This document shows positions 1 through 6,027 of a DNA stretch of 7,409 bases, one piece after another. The notes under the pieces were generated by a model, which searched no databases, was not told the origin of the DNA, and saw only the letters and a program-made list of their open reading frames with translations. The stretch spans positions 1-7,409 of the forward strand of contig JBJDXI010000154.1 of assembly GCA_051866595.1 (NCBI GenBank), read 5' to 3'. The translations under genes and the position numbers were made by a program. The first letter of the stretch is position 1; each line of letters begins with the position of its first letter. This DNA is from UBA7702 sp051866595 (GTDB lineage Bacteria; Bacillota; Dehalobacteriia; UBA7702).

Positions 1-345
1 GAAACCCGTCAGCACAAAGGCTTCCAGCATCAAAAGAAGCATCCCGGCACCGAAAAGGATCAGAGCGATCCAGGAAAAACGGCCAAACATCATATGCCCG
101 GCAAAATACAGGAAAAAGGAAACCATGCCCATGATGCCGAAAATACCGAAACCGCTGGTCATCACTTCGACGACCACACAGCTCAGGCCAATGGCAATCA
201 ACAGCCCCGAAACCCAGGGCGTACAGATAAACCAGGCAAAATGATCCAGAAATCCGGGTTCCGCCTCCGTCACCGCCATCACGGGAGAAGAGACGGTCAA
301 ACAAAAGATCATCAACAAAATGCCTGCCGGTAGGTACTGTTTCAT
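1..345 (-). CDS. NfeD-family membrane protein, N-terminal part (runs off the window)
   Basis: The first 115 codons of an open frame that is still open at the window edge. The ATG at 345-343 follows AGGTGG with about 6 bases of spacing. Residues 1-24 look like a signal peptide: Lys2, a hydrophobic core at about 6-18, and a possible VMA cleavage site at 22-24. Three hydrophobic segments follow at about 46-61, 66-82 and 91-111. Between the first two is a Glu-Val-Met-Thr-Ser-Gly-Phe-Gly motif (60-67), and the third ends in a similar Leu-Glu-Ala-Phe-Val pattern, both typical of the NfeD membrane region. A soluble OB-fold domain should follow outside the window. The signal peptide leads almost directly into the membrane segments, so there is no ClpP-like serine protease domain as in long-form NfeD/YqeZ. 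Family knowledge links NfeD proteins to flotillin-like partners at membrane microdomains. The position downstream of rpsU matches B. subtilis yqeZ. Family fairly sure; exact role unknown. Confidence 0.8.
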   Translation of the reverse strand, partial: MKQYLPAGILLMIFCLTVSSPVMAVTEAEPGFLDHFAWFICTPWVSGLLIAIGLSCVVVEVMTSGFGIFGIMGMVSFFLYFAGHMMFGRFSWIALILFGAGMLLLMLEAFVLTGF

Positions 346-379
346 TTTTTCCACCTGCCTTATATCTTCTTCTTTTCAA

Positions 380-408
380 ATTATATCATACGCCAAAACG
401 TATGGCAA
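380..408 (-). promoter_or_regulatory. Sigma-A-type promoter for the NfeD gene
   Basis: On the minus strand, TTGCCA (408-403) is separated by exactly 17 bases from TATAAT (385-380). A TG one base upstream of the -10 box makes it an extended -10 promoter. Transcription should start near 373, giving a leader of about 28 nt before the ATG at 345. The -35 box begins only 5 bases past the ygiQ stop codon, so the promoter fills nearly the whole gap. No terminator is visible between ygiQ and this promoter, so read-through from ygiQ is also possible. Confidence 0.75.
387..404. repeat. Perfect dyad in the promoter spacer, possible operator
   Basis: CATACG and CGTATG form a perfect 6-base inverted repeat around a 6-base centre. 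It lies within the spacer between the -35 and -10 boxes of the NfeD promoter, touching the -35 box. A protein bound here would block RNA polymerase. A terminator is unlikely because the stem is short and no T-run follows on either strand. The regulator is unknown, and a dyad this short could occur by chance. Confidence 0.4.
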
Positions 409-413
409 TCATT

Positions 414-2270
414 TCACTTTTTCGGTTTCGGCCTTTTCCGGGAAGAACGACGGTTTTTTCCGACGGGAGAACCGGAAGAAACCGAGCCGGAGGTAGGAAT
501 CAAAGCGTCCCTGCCTCGGAGCAGATCGGTTCTGCCCGCCTTTTCCAATGCTTTCCGGACGATGGCGGCGTTTTCCTTTTTGAAGCTCTGCATCAGCGCC
601 CGCTGCATTTTTTTCTCCTCAGCGGTACAGGGCACATAAACCCGCTCCATGGTCTGAGGATCAAGGCCGGTATAGTACATACAGGTGGAAACCGTCGCCG
701 GGGTAGGATAAAAATCCTGCACCTGCTCGGGACGGAGACGGTGCTTTTTGAGCCACACCGCCAGCTCCACCGCGTCTTTCAGCGTGGAACCGGGATGGGA
801 ACTGATGAGATAGGGCAGAACATACTGTTCCTTTCCCGCCCGTTCCGTAGCTTTATAGAAAGCTTTGGAAAACTTTTCGTATTCCTCAATGGGAGGCTTG
901 CCCATCCGTTTCAGCACAGCGGGAGAAACGTGCTCCGGCGCGATGCGAAGCTGGCCGCTGACGTGATGCTCCACCAGTTCACGGAGGAAATCCTGTTTTT
1001 TATCGGCCAGAACATAGTCATAACGGATTCCACTGCGGATAAATACTTTTTTTACCCCGGGCAATGCCCGAAGCTCCCGTAAAAGTTTCAGATAGTCGCT
1101 GTGATCGGCATGGATCGAAGGACAAACCTCGGGATAAAGACATTTTTTATGGCGGCAAAGACCTTTTTTCACCTGTTTTTCACAGGCCGGTCCCCGGAAA
1201 TTGGCCGTAGCCCCGCCCACATCGTGAATATAGCCTTTGAAACCGGGGAGAGACGCCATTTTTTCCGCTTCTCTCAGCACCGATTCATGACTGCGGCTCA
1301 CGACGAAACGTCCCTGATGGAGGGCGATGGAGCAGAAATTGCAGCTGCCGAAACAGCCTCGGTTGTGGGTCAGGGAGAATTCAACTTCCTCCAACGCTTT
1401 TACGCCGCCGGCCCGGTCATAAACGGGAGGATAGGCGTACATATAGGGCAGATTGTAAACTTCATCCAGTTCCCGGCGGTTCAAAGGAAGGGAGGGCATA
1501 TTCTGAACAATATAACCGTCGATTCCCTCTTGCACCAGGGTTTTACCTTGAATATGATCGGCGTTGTCCATCATCATTTTCGTCATTTCCGCGAAAGCGC
1601 GTTTATCGCGACAGACCTGCTCATAAGTGGGCAGCAGTTCATATTGACCGGGAAGGGATTCTTTACCTGTACGATAAGCCGTACCCCGGACATCGCAGAT
1701 GGCGGAAAGATATTCGCCTTCGTTCATGCGGAGAGCAATCTCACGGATGCTGCGTTCTCCCATACCGTAGACGAGAAGATCCGCCGTGCTTTCCTCCAGA
1801 ACCGAGGGGCGCACACGGTCATCCCAGTAATCGTAATGGGCAAGCCGACGCAGGCTGGCCTCGATGCCGCCGATGATAATGGGAATATCACCGTAAGCCT
1901 CACGGATTTTCTGACAATAAACAATCACGGCCCGATCCGGACGGCGGCCGCTTTTATTTCCCGGCGTATATTTATCGTCGTGGCGGCGGCGTTTGTTAAC
2001 GGTATAATGGGCGACCATGCTGTCGATATTGCCGGAGGTTACCAAAAAACCGAGTCTGGGACGGCCAAAAACGGTGAAAGCTTCTTTTTTCGTATATTTG
2101 GGCTGAGAGAGAACGGCTACGCGAAAACCGCACTGCTCCAGCACACGGCCGATAATCGCCGCTCCGAAGGAGGGGTGATCCACGTAGGCGTCCCCGGTCA
2201 CGAGAACGAAATCCGGCATATCCCACCCTTTTTCGGCCATGGTCTTTTTATCATAAGGGAGAAAGGTCAT
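414..2270 (-). CDS. ygiQ: YgiQ-family radical SAM protein
   Basis: 618 residues, starting at an ATG 8 bases after AGGAGGG. The N-terminal part (about 15-190) matches the YgiQ N-terminal domain, including the run Ile-Ile-Gly-Gly-Ile-Glu-Ala-Ser-Leu-Arg-Arg near 132-142. The radical SAM core starts at Cys306, Cys310 and Cys313 (CX3CX2C), which would hold a 4Fe-4S cluster that cleaves S-adenosylmethionine. A second cysteine group (363, 372, 377, 383) lies in the core and, as I recall, is also present in E. coli YgiQ; it may bind another cluster or metal. The C-terminal region (about 500-575) fits the family tail domain, and the last 20 residues are rich in Lys and Arg. The reaction catalysed by YgiQ proteins is not established to my knowledge. 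The gene sits between the rpsU terminator and the NfeD promoter, in the place of B. subtilis yqeY. Family call secure; function open. Confidence 0.93.
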   Translation of the reverse strand: MTFLPYDKKTMAEKGWDMPDFVLVTGDAYVDHPSFGAAIIGRVLEQCGFRVAVLSQPKYTKKEAFTVFGRPRLGFLVTSGNIDSMVAHYTVNKRRRHDDKYTPGNKSGRRPDRAVIVYCQKIREAYGDIPIIIGGIEASLRRLAHYDYWDDRVRPSVLEESTADLLVYGMGERSIREIALRMNEGEYLSAICDVRGTAYRTGKESLPGQYELLPTYEQVCRDKRAFAEMTKMMMDNADHIQGKTLVQEGIDGYIVQNMPSLPLNRRELDEVYNLPYMYAYPPVYDRAGGVKALEEVEFSLTHNRGCFGSCNFCSIALHQGRFVVSRSHESVLREAEKMASLPGFKGYIHDVGGATANFRGPACEKQVKKGLCRHKKCLYPEVCPSIHADHSDYLKLLRELRALPGVKKVFIRSGIRYDYVLADKKQDFLRELVEHHVSGQLRIAPEHVSPAVLKRMGKPPIEEYEKFSKAFYKATERAGKEQYVLPYLISSHPGSTLKDAVELAVWLKKHRLRPEQVQDFYPTPATVSTCMYYTGLDPQTMERVYVPCTAEEKKMQRALMQSFKKENAAIVRKALEKAGRTDLLRGRDALIPTSGSVSSGSPVGKNRRSSRKRPKPKK

Positions 2271-2290
2271 CGTTATTCCCTCCTAAGTAC

Positions 2291-2325
2291 AAAAAAAGCA
2301 CCTATATCCATGATATAAGTGCTTT
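2291..2325 (-). terminator. Rho-independent terminator of rpsU
   Basis: The minus-strand transcript forms a 13-pair stem (2325-2313 with 2307-2295) around a 5-base loop, and the stem runs into seven U residues (2297-2291). One pair (2302 with 2318) is G-U when read on the minus strand but a C-A mismatch on the plus strand, which supports minus-strand use. It begins 10 bases after the rpsU stop. It ends only 20 bases before the ygiQ start codon, just upstream of the ygiQ ribosome binding site. Confidence 0.88.
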
Positions 2326-2335
2326 CATTCCGAAA

Positions 2336-2512
2336 TTATTTCCATTTGCGTTTGCGCGCCGCTTCGGATTTTTTCTTCCGTCTAACGCTGGGTTTTTCAT
2401 AATGTTCATGTCTTCTTATATCAGCCATCACCCCCGCTTTTTGGCAACTCCGTTTAAAACGGCGCAGGGCACTGTCTAAGCTTTCATTTTTTCCAACACG
2501 TACTTCGCTCAT
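2336..2512 (-). CDS. rpsU: 30S ribosomal protein S21
   Basis: 58 residues, the usual length for Bacillota S21. The protein starts Met-Ser-Glu-Val-Arg-Val-Gly-Lys-Asn-Glu and continues with the conserved Leu-Asp-Ser-Ala-Leu-Arg-Arg-Phe-Lys-Arg segment (12-21). It then has the basic Arg-Arg-His-Glu-His-Tyr-Glu-Lys-Pro-Ser region (33-42) and a Lys/Arg-rich tail. S21 is a small basic protein of the 30S subunit near the 3' end of 16S rRNA, with a role in initiation. The ATG at 2512 is chosen because GGAGGGAGGG lies just upstream and the family starts here. The same frame stays open further upstream to a TTG at 2578, but that stretch has no ribosome binding site and does not resemble S21. The gene has its own promoter and terminator, so it can be made as a single-gene transcript as well as by read-through from the upstream operon. 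Confidence 0.97.
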   Translation of the reverse strand: MSEVRVGKNESLDSALRRFKRSCQKAGVMADIRRHEHYEKPSVRRKKKSEAARKRKWK

Positions 2513-2608
2513 TCCTATCCCTCCCTCCGGTGCTACCTTAACGATAGAGTGATATGCGGCTGTTTGGTCAGCCTTCAAAGAACATGATAACGATACATTA
2601 TCACGTAC
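2513..2608 (-). promoter_or_regulatory. rpsU 5' leader, about 95 nt, with predicted hairpins
   Basis: This is the untranslated region expected between the start site near 2608 and the rpsU ATG. A hairpin can form at its very 5' end (2606-2582). A smaller perfect 5-pair stem, GGCTG with CAGCC around a 6-base loop, lies at 2573-2558. The 9-mer GTTAAGGTA occurs twice, at 2614-2606 (spanning the expected start site) and 2542-2534 (just ahead of the ribosome binding site). No match to a leader family that I know. Autoregulation by S21 is possible but is inference only. Confidence 0.45.
2582..2606 (-). repeat. Inverted repeat at the start of the rpsU transcript
   Basis: TGATAA (2603-2598 on the minus strand) pairs with TTATCA (2590-2585). 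In RNA the stem extends to 9 consecutive pairs, one of them G-U, plus two inner pairs around a 3-base loop. It falls at about +2 to +27 of the predicted transcript. It could be an mRNA-stabilising 5' hairpin or a DNA operator. The half-sites resemble Fur-type boxes, but the central gap is wrong for the 7-1-7 pattern. Confidence 0.5.
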
Positions 2609-2614
2609 CTTAAC

Positions 2615-2643
2615 ATTATAGCAAATAAAAATCTATTCGTCAA
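2615..2643 (-). promoter_or_regulatory. Strong sigma-A-type promoter for rpsU
   Basis: On the minus strand, TTGACG (2643-2638) is followed by a 17-base spacer and a perfect TATAAT (2620-2615). The sequence upstream of the -35 box is very AT-rich and could act as an UP element. The start site should be near 2608. The promoter lies wholly in the gap after the HIT gene. That gap shows no convincing terminator, so HIT-operon transcripts may run on into rpsU. Confidence 0.85.
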
Positions 2644-2665
2644 TAATCAAAGTAAAATTTATTGA

Positions 2666-3007
2666 TCAAACAAAAAGTCCCAGTTTTTCTCCGCCCAAAA
2701 GGTGGAAATGAATATGGAAAACTTCCTGGCCGCCGAATTCCTTGCAGTTATTGACGATGCGGTAACCGTCTTCGGCCATGCCTTTTTCCTCGGCAATTTT
2801 CTTGGCGACAAGGTAAATCTTGCCGATCACCGCGGCATCTTCTTCCTGAAGATCGGCAGCGGTTTCGATATGCTTTTTGGGAATCAGCAGAATGTGGATC
2901 TTGGCCAGGGGATTGATGTCTTCAAAGGCGAGAATGTCATCGTCTTCGTAAACGATTTTGGAAGGAATTTCCTTGTTGATAATTTTACAGAAAATACAGT
3001 CACTCAT
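2666..3007 (-). CDS. HIT-family (HINT-like) nucleotide-binding protein
   Basis: 113 residues, the full length for a bacterial HINT-type protein. The histidine triad His-Ile-His-Phe-His-Leu-Leu is at 98-104; the middle His100 is the expected nucleophile. An N-terminal Cys-Ile-Phe-Cys pair (4 and 7) probably helps bind zinc, with further ligands such as His46. Proteins of this family hydrolyse nucleoside phosphoramidates or adenylates such as aminoacyl-AMP; the true substrate here is not shown. The ATG overlaps the mtaB stop by 4 bases (ATGA), and AGGAGAG lies just upstream within the end of mtaB, so translation is probably coupled. It is the last gene of the prmA-rsmE-mtaB-HIT unit, ahead of the rpsU promoter. 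A HIT gene at this spot is an addition to the B. subtilis order. Confidence 0.93.
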   Translation of the reverse strand: MSDCIFCKIINKEIPSKIVYEDDDILAFEDINPLAKIHILLIPKKHIETAADLQEEDAAVIGKIYLVAKKIAEEKGMAEDGYRIVNNCKEFGGQEVFHIHFHLLGGEKLGLFV

Positions 3008-4329
3008 ATTGAACTCTCCTTTATTTCTTCTCCGATGAGAACACCCTCATCGTTTTTCAGTGCTTTGACTTTCACGATCTTTCCGCAGAGACTCCTTGTA
3101 TGCGCCGGGAATTTCACCATCAGGAAATTATCGGTATGCCCCTGATAATAACCGTTTTTATCTTTGCTTTCCACCAGAACATCGAGGGTCTGCCAGATAT
3201 GGCGCTCAGCGAAACGATATTTATAGAAATCACCCAAAGAAAGCAGGAGTTTCTGCCGTTTTTCCTTGAGATCGCCGGGTACCCGGTGCGGAAAAATCGC
3301 CGCTTTCGTCCCCTCCCGGGGTGAATAGGGAAAACTGTGGATAAATGAAAATTCCGCGTTGGTCAGCACATCAATGGTATTTTCAAAAGCTCCGTCGCTT
3401 TCACCGGGAAAACCGACGATGATGTCGGCGCTGATGGCCGCGTCGGGAATGGCGCGGTAGATCCGCTTGGTCAGGGCGATATACTCTTCCCTCGTATAGG
3501 GACGCCCCATTTTTTTCAGAATTTCGTTATCGCCGCTTTGCAGAGGTATATGAAAATGATTGCAAAGGCGATCTTCCGACGCCACCAGTTCAATGAGCTC
3601 ATCGCTGACTTCTTTCGGTTCCACGGAGCTCAGGCGGATACGGGAGATGTTCGTCTCCTTCAGCAGGCCTTTCAGAACCGTTACCAGATTGATGTCATCG
3701 GGAAGATCTTTTCCGTAAAAGCCGGTATGAATCCCGGTAAGCACCAGTTCCTTGAAACCCCGTTCATCAATACAGCGGGCTTCGGCCATAATATCATCGT
3801 AAGGACGGCTTACCACCGGCCCCCTGACATAGGGAACGATGCAGTAGGTGCAGAACTGTTCGCAGCCATCCTGAATCTTCAAATAATCACGAACACGGTT
3901 GGTTTCTTTTTCAATCACTGTGGAATTGGGGAAATGACGGCGCATCATGATATTGCTCACTTCCATACAGGGCATCTGACGCATATTGAGCTCGTCCACC
4001 AACGTCGCGAGGCGATCCTTTTCACCGTTGCCCGTCACCAGACAGACACCGGGAATACTCAGCAGTTCATGTCCGGCCCTCTGTCCGTAACAGCCGGTCA
4101 CCACAATCTGAGCGCCGGCGTTTTCCGTATGGAGATGACGGATAATACGGCGGCTTTTACTTTCCGACGTTTTCGTCACACAGCAGGTATTGACCACAAT
4201 AATATCCGCGTCTTTTTTGTTGCGCACCACTTCATAGCCGTGAGCTTCGAAATCGTGGGCGATGGCTTCACTTTCATATTGATTTACACGGCAGCCCAAA
4301 GTCACAATCGCCACTTTTTCAATTTTCAT
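3004..4329 (-). CDS. mtaB: tRNA t6A37 methylthiotransferase MtaB
   Basis: 441 residues, close to the usual MtaB length. MtaB adds a methylthio group at C2 of N6-threonylcarbamoyladenosine 37 in tRNAs reading ANN codons. The N-terminal methylthiotransferase domain has its cluster cysteines at 13 (Leu-Gly-Cys-Arg-Val-Asn), 49 (Asn-Thr-Cys-Cys-Val-Thr) and 80 (Thr-Gly-Cys-Tyr-Gly). The radical SAM core has Cys156, Cys160 and Cys163 (CX3CX2C) after Gln-Asp-Gly. The C-terminal part from about 375 is the TRAM RNA-binding domain. The Arg-Val-Asn-Gln motif near Cys13 and the position next to rsmE favour MtaB over MiaB or RimO. The ATG overlaps the rsmE stop by 4 bases, and its own stop overlaps the HIT start the same way, so translation is likely coupled on both sides. 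It corresponds to B. subtilis yqeV. Confidence 0.95.
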   Translation of the reverse strand: MKIEKVAIVTLGCRVNQYESEAIAHDFEAHGYEVVRNKKDADIIVVNTCCVTKTSESKSRRIIRHLHTENAGAQIVVTGCYGQRAGHELLSIPGVCLVTGNGEKDRLATLVDELNMRQMPCMEVSNIMMRRHFPNSTVIEKETNRVRDYLKIQDGCEQFCTYCIVPYVRGPVVSRPYDDIMAEARCIDERGFKELVLTGIHTGFYGKDLPDDINLVTVLKGLLKETNISRIRLSSVEPKEVSDELIELVASEDRLCNHFHIPLQSGDNEILKKMGRPYTREEYIALTKRIYRAIPDAAISADIIVGFPGESDGAFENTIDVLTNAEFSFIHSFPYSPREGTKAAIFPHRVPGDLKEKRQKLLLSLGDFYKYRFAERHIWQTLDVLVESKDKNGYYQGHTDNFLMVKFPAHTRSLCGKIVKVKALKNDEGVLIGEEIKESSI

Positions 4330-5075
4330 TCAGCCGCCTCCCATTCTCCGAATTCGTACATCAACACCGCCAAAGCCGTGGGACCCGCGGTTTCCGTCCG
4401 CAGGATACGCCGGCCCATGGTAACGGAACGGCCGCCGGCGGCGAGAATCATTTCCGCTTCCACCGATGAAAAACCGCCTTCGGGGCCGATCACAAGAGCA
4501 ATCTCCGAAGTTTCTGATTTCATCCTTTCCGCCGTTTCGCGGAAACTGTTGTTTTCTTCCTGTTCATAGCAGAAAAGAATCGCTTTCTCTTCATATTGTT
4601 TCAACGCTTCCGAAAGAGCGCAGGGTGTTTCCACCACGGGAATCACGCCCCTTCCGCACTGTTCCGCGGCGGAAGCGGCAATTTTCTGCCAGCGATTCTG
4701 TTTTTCCGCTTTTTTATTCTTCAAACGGATCTGGGAATTTTCGCTTTCCACGGGAATCACCCGTTTTACCCCCAGTTCCGTAGCTTTTTGCAGAATCTGA
4801 TCCATCTTATCGCCCCGGGGCAGACACTGAATCAGCGTTACCGAAAGACGGGGTTCATCGTCAATGGGAAAGACTCTTTCGATATTCACATTCAAATGGT
4901 CTTTGGTGATTTCGGTGATGACACCTTCGTAATAATAATTTTCGTTATCGGAAAAGCGCAGAAAATCCCCGGTTCGCATCCGCAATACACGGGAGATATG
5001 ATGACAGACCTCGCCTGTAACGGTCAACCGGTGTTCCTGCACATCGTTTTTATGAATATAAAAAGTCTGCATCAT
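4326..5075 (-). CDS. rsmE: 16S rRNA m3U1498 methyltransferase RsmE
   Basis: 249 residues, typical length. RsmE methylates N3 of U1498 in 16S rRNA in the assembled 30S subunit. Residues 1-75 fit the PUA-like N-terminal domain. The SPOUT (knotted) methyltransferase domain follows, with Lys-Met-Asp-Gln-Ile-Leu-Gln-Lys-Ala-Thr-Glu-Leu-Gly at 90-102, Gly-Pro-Glu-Gly-Gly-Phe-Ser at 197-203 and Gly-Arg-Arg-Ile-Leu-Arg-Thr-Glu-Thr-Ala at 221-230, which build the SAM pocket. The usual Thr/Ser-Glu-Arg-Ser segment reads Ser-Glu-Asn-Ser here (111-114). The frame opens with two ATGs. The first overlaps the prmA stop by one base (TAATG) and has only 4 bases to AAAGGA; the second, at 5072, has a better 7-base gap and may be the true start. 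It corresponds to B. subtilis yqeU. Confidence 0.95.
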   Translation of the reverse strand: MMQTFYIHKNDVQEHRLTVTGEVCHHISRVLRMRTGDFLRFSDNENYYYEGVITEITKDHLNVNIERVFPIDDEPRLSVTLIQCLPRGDKMDQILQKATELGVKRVIPVESENSQIRLKNKKAEKQNRWQKIAASAAEQCGRGVIPVVETPCALSEALKQYEEKAILFCYEQEENNSFRETAERMKSETSEIALVIGPEGGFSSVEAEMILAAGGRSVTMGRRILRTETAGPTALAVLMYEFGEWEAAE

Positions 5076-6013
5076 TACATCCTTTCCGCCCCGAGAGTCA
5101 CCCAGTCCCCTTCGGTTAAAATATCTTTAATCGCAAAACCGTGTTTTTCCACGGCGGCAAATACTTCTTCTTTGCGGTGGGCGATAATGCCTCCGGCAAT
5201 GAGGATACTGCCTTTTTCCGTCGATTCCTCCGCGAAAGGCAGCATCGGCAAAATCACATCGGCCACAATATTGGCTACCACAATCTGAAACGGCGCCAGC
5301 CGGGAAAAGCCGCGCTTTGTCACATCGGCCCAAAAAACCTCGGCTTTATCAAAAAGACCATTCAGACGAAAATTCCGCACCGAGGCCAGAACGGCGTCGT
5401 GATCCACATCCACGGCATAAACTTTTTCCGCGCCGAGAAGACCGGCGGCTACCGATAAAATACCGCTGCCGCAACCGCAGTCGATGACATGCATCCCTTC
5501 GGTCACATATTTTTCCAGAAGGCGCAGAGCGCCGTTGGTGGTGGGATGACTGCCGGTACCGAAGGCCAGACCGGGATCGAGTTCCAGAACAATATCCTTT
5601 TCCTCCGGCGTGTAATCTTCCCATGTCGGTTTAATCACAAGGCGTTCACCCACACGGAAAGGCTTATAATACTGTTTCCAGCCATCCTGCCATACTTCAT
5701 CTTCCAACAGATAGAAAGAGGGCGCCAGAGAAATACCGCTCAAAAGCTCATAGAGAGCGACGGCGGCCATAATCTGTTCTTTATGCTCCGTAAAATCTTC
5801 TTCCGCGGGGAAATATCCCTTGAGAATCAGCGTTGTATCCGCGCTTTCAATCTGTTCTTTATCCCAGATCTCGGCACGGCCTTCCTGAATGGATTTTTTC
5901 ACCAAAGAAGCGCCTTCCGCTGAAACCCCCGAGGCTCCGGCGTTTTCCAGCAGAGCGGTTACTTCCGCCTCATGTTCTGTATCGGTTTTGATTTCACAAA
6001 TATAATATGCCAC
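5075..6013 (-). CDS. prmA: Ribosomal protein L11 methyltransferase PrmA
   Basis: 312 residues from the chosen GTG. PrmA trimethylates ribosomal protein L11 using SAM. The N-terminal part (about 1-90) is the substrate-recognition domain. The class I methyltransferase core shows Asp-Pro-Gly-Leu-Ala-Phe-Gly-Thr-Gly-Ser-His-Pro-Thr-Thr (146-159), the SAM-binding Val-Ile-Asp-Cys-Gly-Cys-Gly-Ser-Gly (176-184), the acidic Val-Asp-Val-Asp turn (201-204), and Ala-Asn-Ile-Val-Ala (247-251), a variant of the family's usual Asn-Ile-Leu-Ala. The GTG at 6013 is preferred because GGAGG lies 5 bases ahead of it. A TTG at 6025 would add four residues, but it overlaps that GGAGG and has no site of its own. The gene starts the rsmE-mtaB-HIT unit and has a promoter inside the dnaJ terminator. 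It corresponds to B. subtilis yqeT. Confidence 0.95.
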   Translation of the reverse strand: MAYYICEIKTDTEHEAEVTALLENAGASGVSAEGASLVKKSIQEGRAEIWDKEQIESADTTLILKGYFPAEEDFTEHKEQIMAAVALYELLSGISLAPSFYLLEDEVWQDGWKQYYKPFRVGERLVIKPTWEDYTPEEKDIVLELDPGLAFGTGSHPTTNGALRLLEKYVTEGMHVIDCGCGSGILSVAAGLLGAEKVYAVDVDHDAVLASVRNFRLNGLFDKAEVFWADVTKRGFSRLAPFQIVVANIVADVILPMLPFAEESTEKGSILIAGGIIAHRKEEVFAAVEKHGFAIKDILTEGDWVTLGAERM

Positions 6014-6018
6014 AACGG

Positions 6019-6023
6019 CCTCC
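6019..6023 (-). promoter_or_regulatory. Ribosome binding site that fixes the prmA start
   Basis: GGAGG on the minus strand, followed by the 5 bases CCGTT and then GTG (6013-6011). This spacing makes GTG, not the TTG at 6025-6023, the likely initiator. The T-run of the dnaJ terminator ends 4 bases upstream of the site. Confidence 0.8.
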
Positions 6024-6027
6024 AAAT

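Noticed and set aside
402..1082. Open frame of 226 codons on the plus strand starting in the NfeD promoter dyad
   Set aside because: Antisense shadow of the ygiQ 3' end with no ribosome binding site and no recognisable domain.
1101..2318. Open frame of 405 codons on the plus strand, antisense to ygiQ
   Set aside because: It mirrors the codons of ygiQ, has no ribosome binding site or recognisable domain, and runs through the rpsU terminator. The ygiQ frame has clear family motifs.
2528..2545. T-box-like sequence (AAGGTAGCACCGG) in the rpsU leader
   Set aside because: The match to the T-box consensus is partial. The leader is too short for a specifier stem, there is no leader terminator, and rpsU is not a T-box target.
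2513..2578. In-frame N-terminal extension of S21 from a TTG at 2578
   Set aside because: It has no ribosome binding site and is unlike S21, and the ATG at 2512 has an excellent site and gives the normal family length.
2582..2606. Fur or PerR box at the rpsU start site
   Set aside because: The TGATAA/TTATCA half-sites resemble Fur boxes, but the central spacing does not fit the 7-1-7 arrangement, so I call it only an inverted repeat.
2640..2665. TCAATAA / TTATTGA dyad after the HIT gene as a terminator
   Set aside because: The stem is seven A/T-dominated pairs around a 12-base loop with no T-run directly after it. It overlaps the rpsU -35 box and is more likely chance in AT-rich DNA.
3538..4569. 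Open frame of 343 codons on the plus strand, antisense to mtaB and rsmE
   Set aside because: It spans the junction of two well-supported genes, has no family motif, and is explained by codon bias on the opposite strand.
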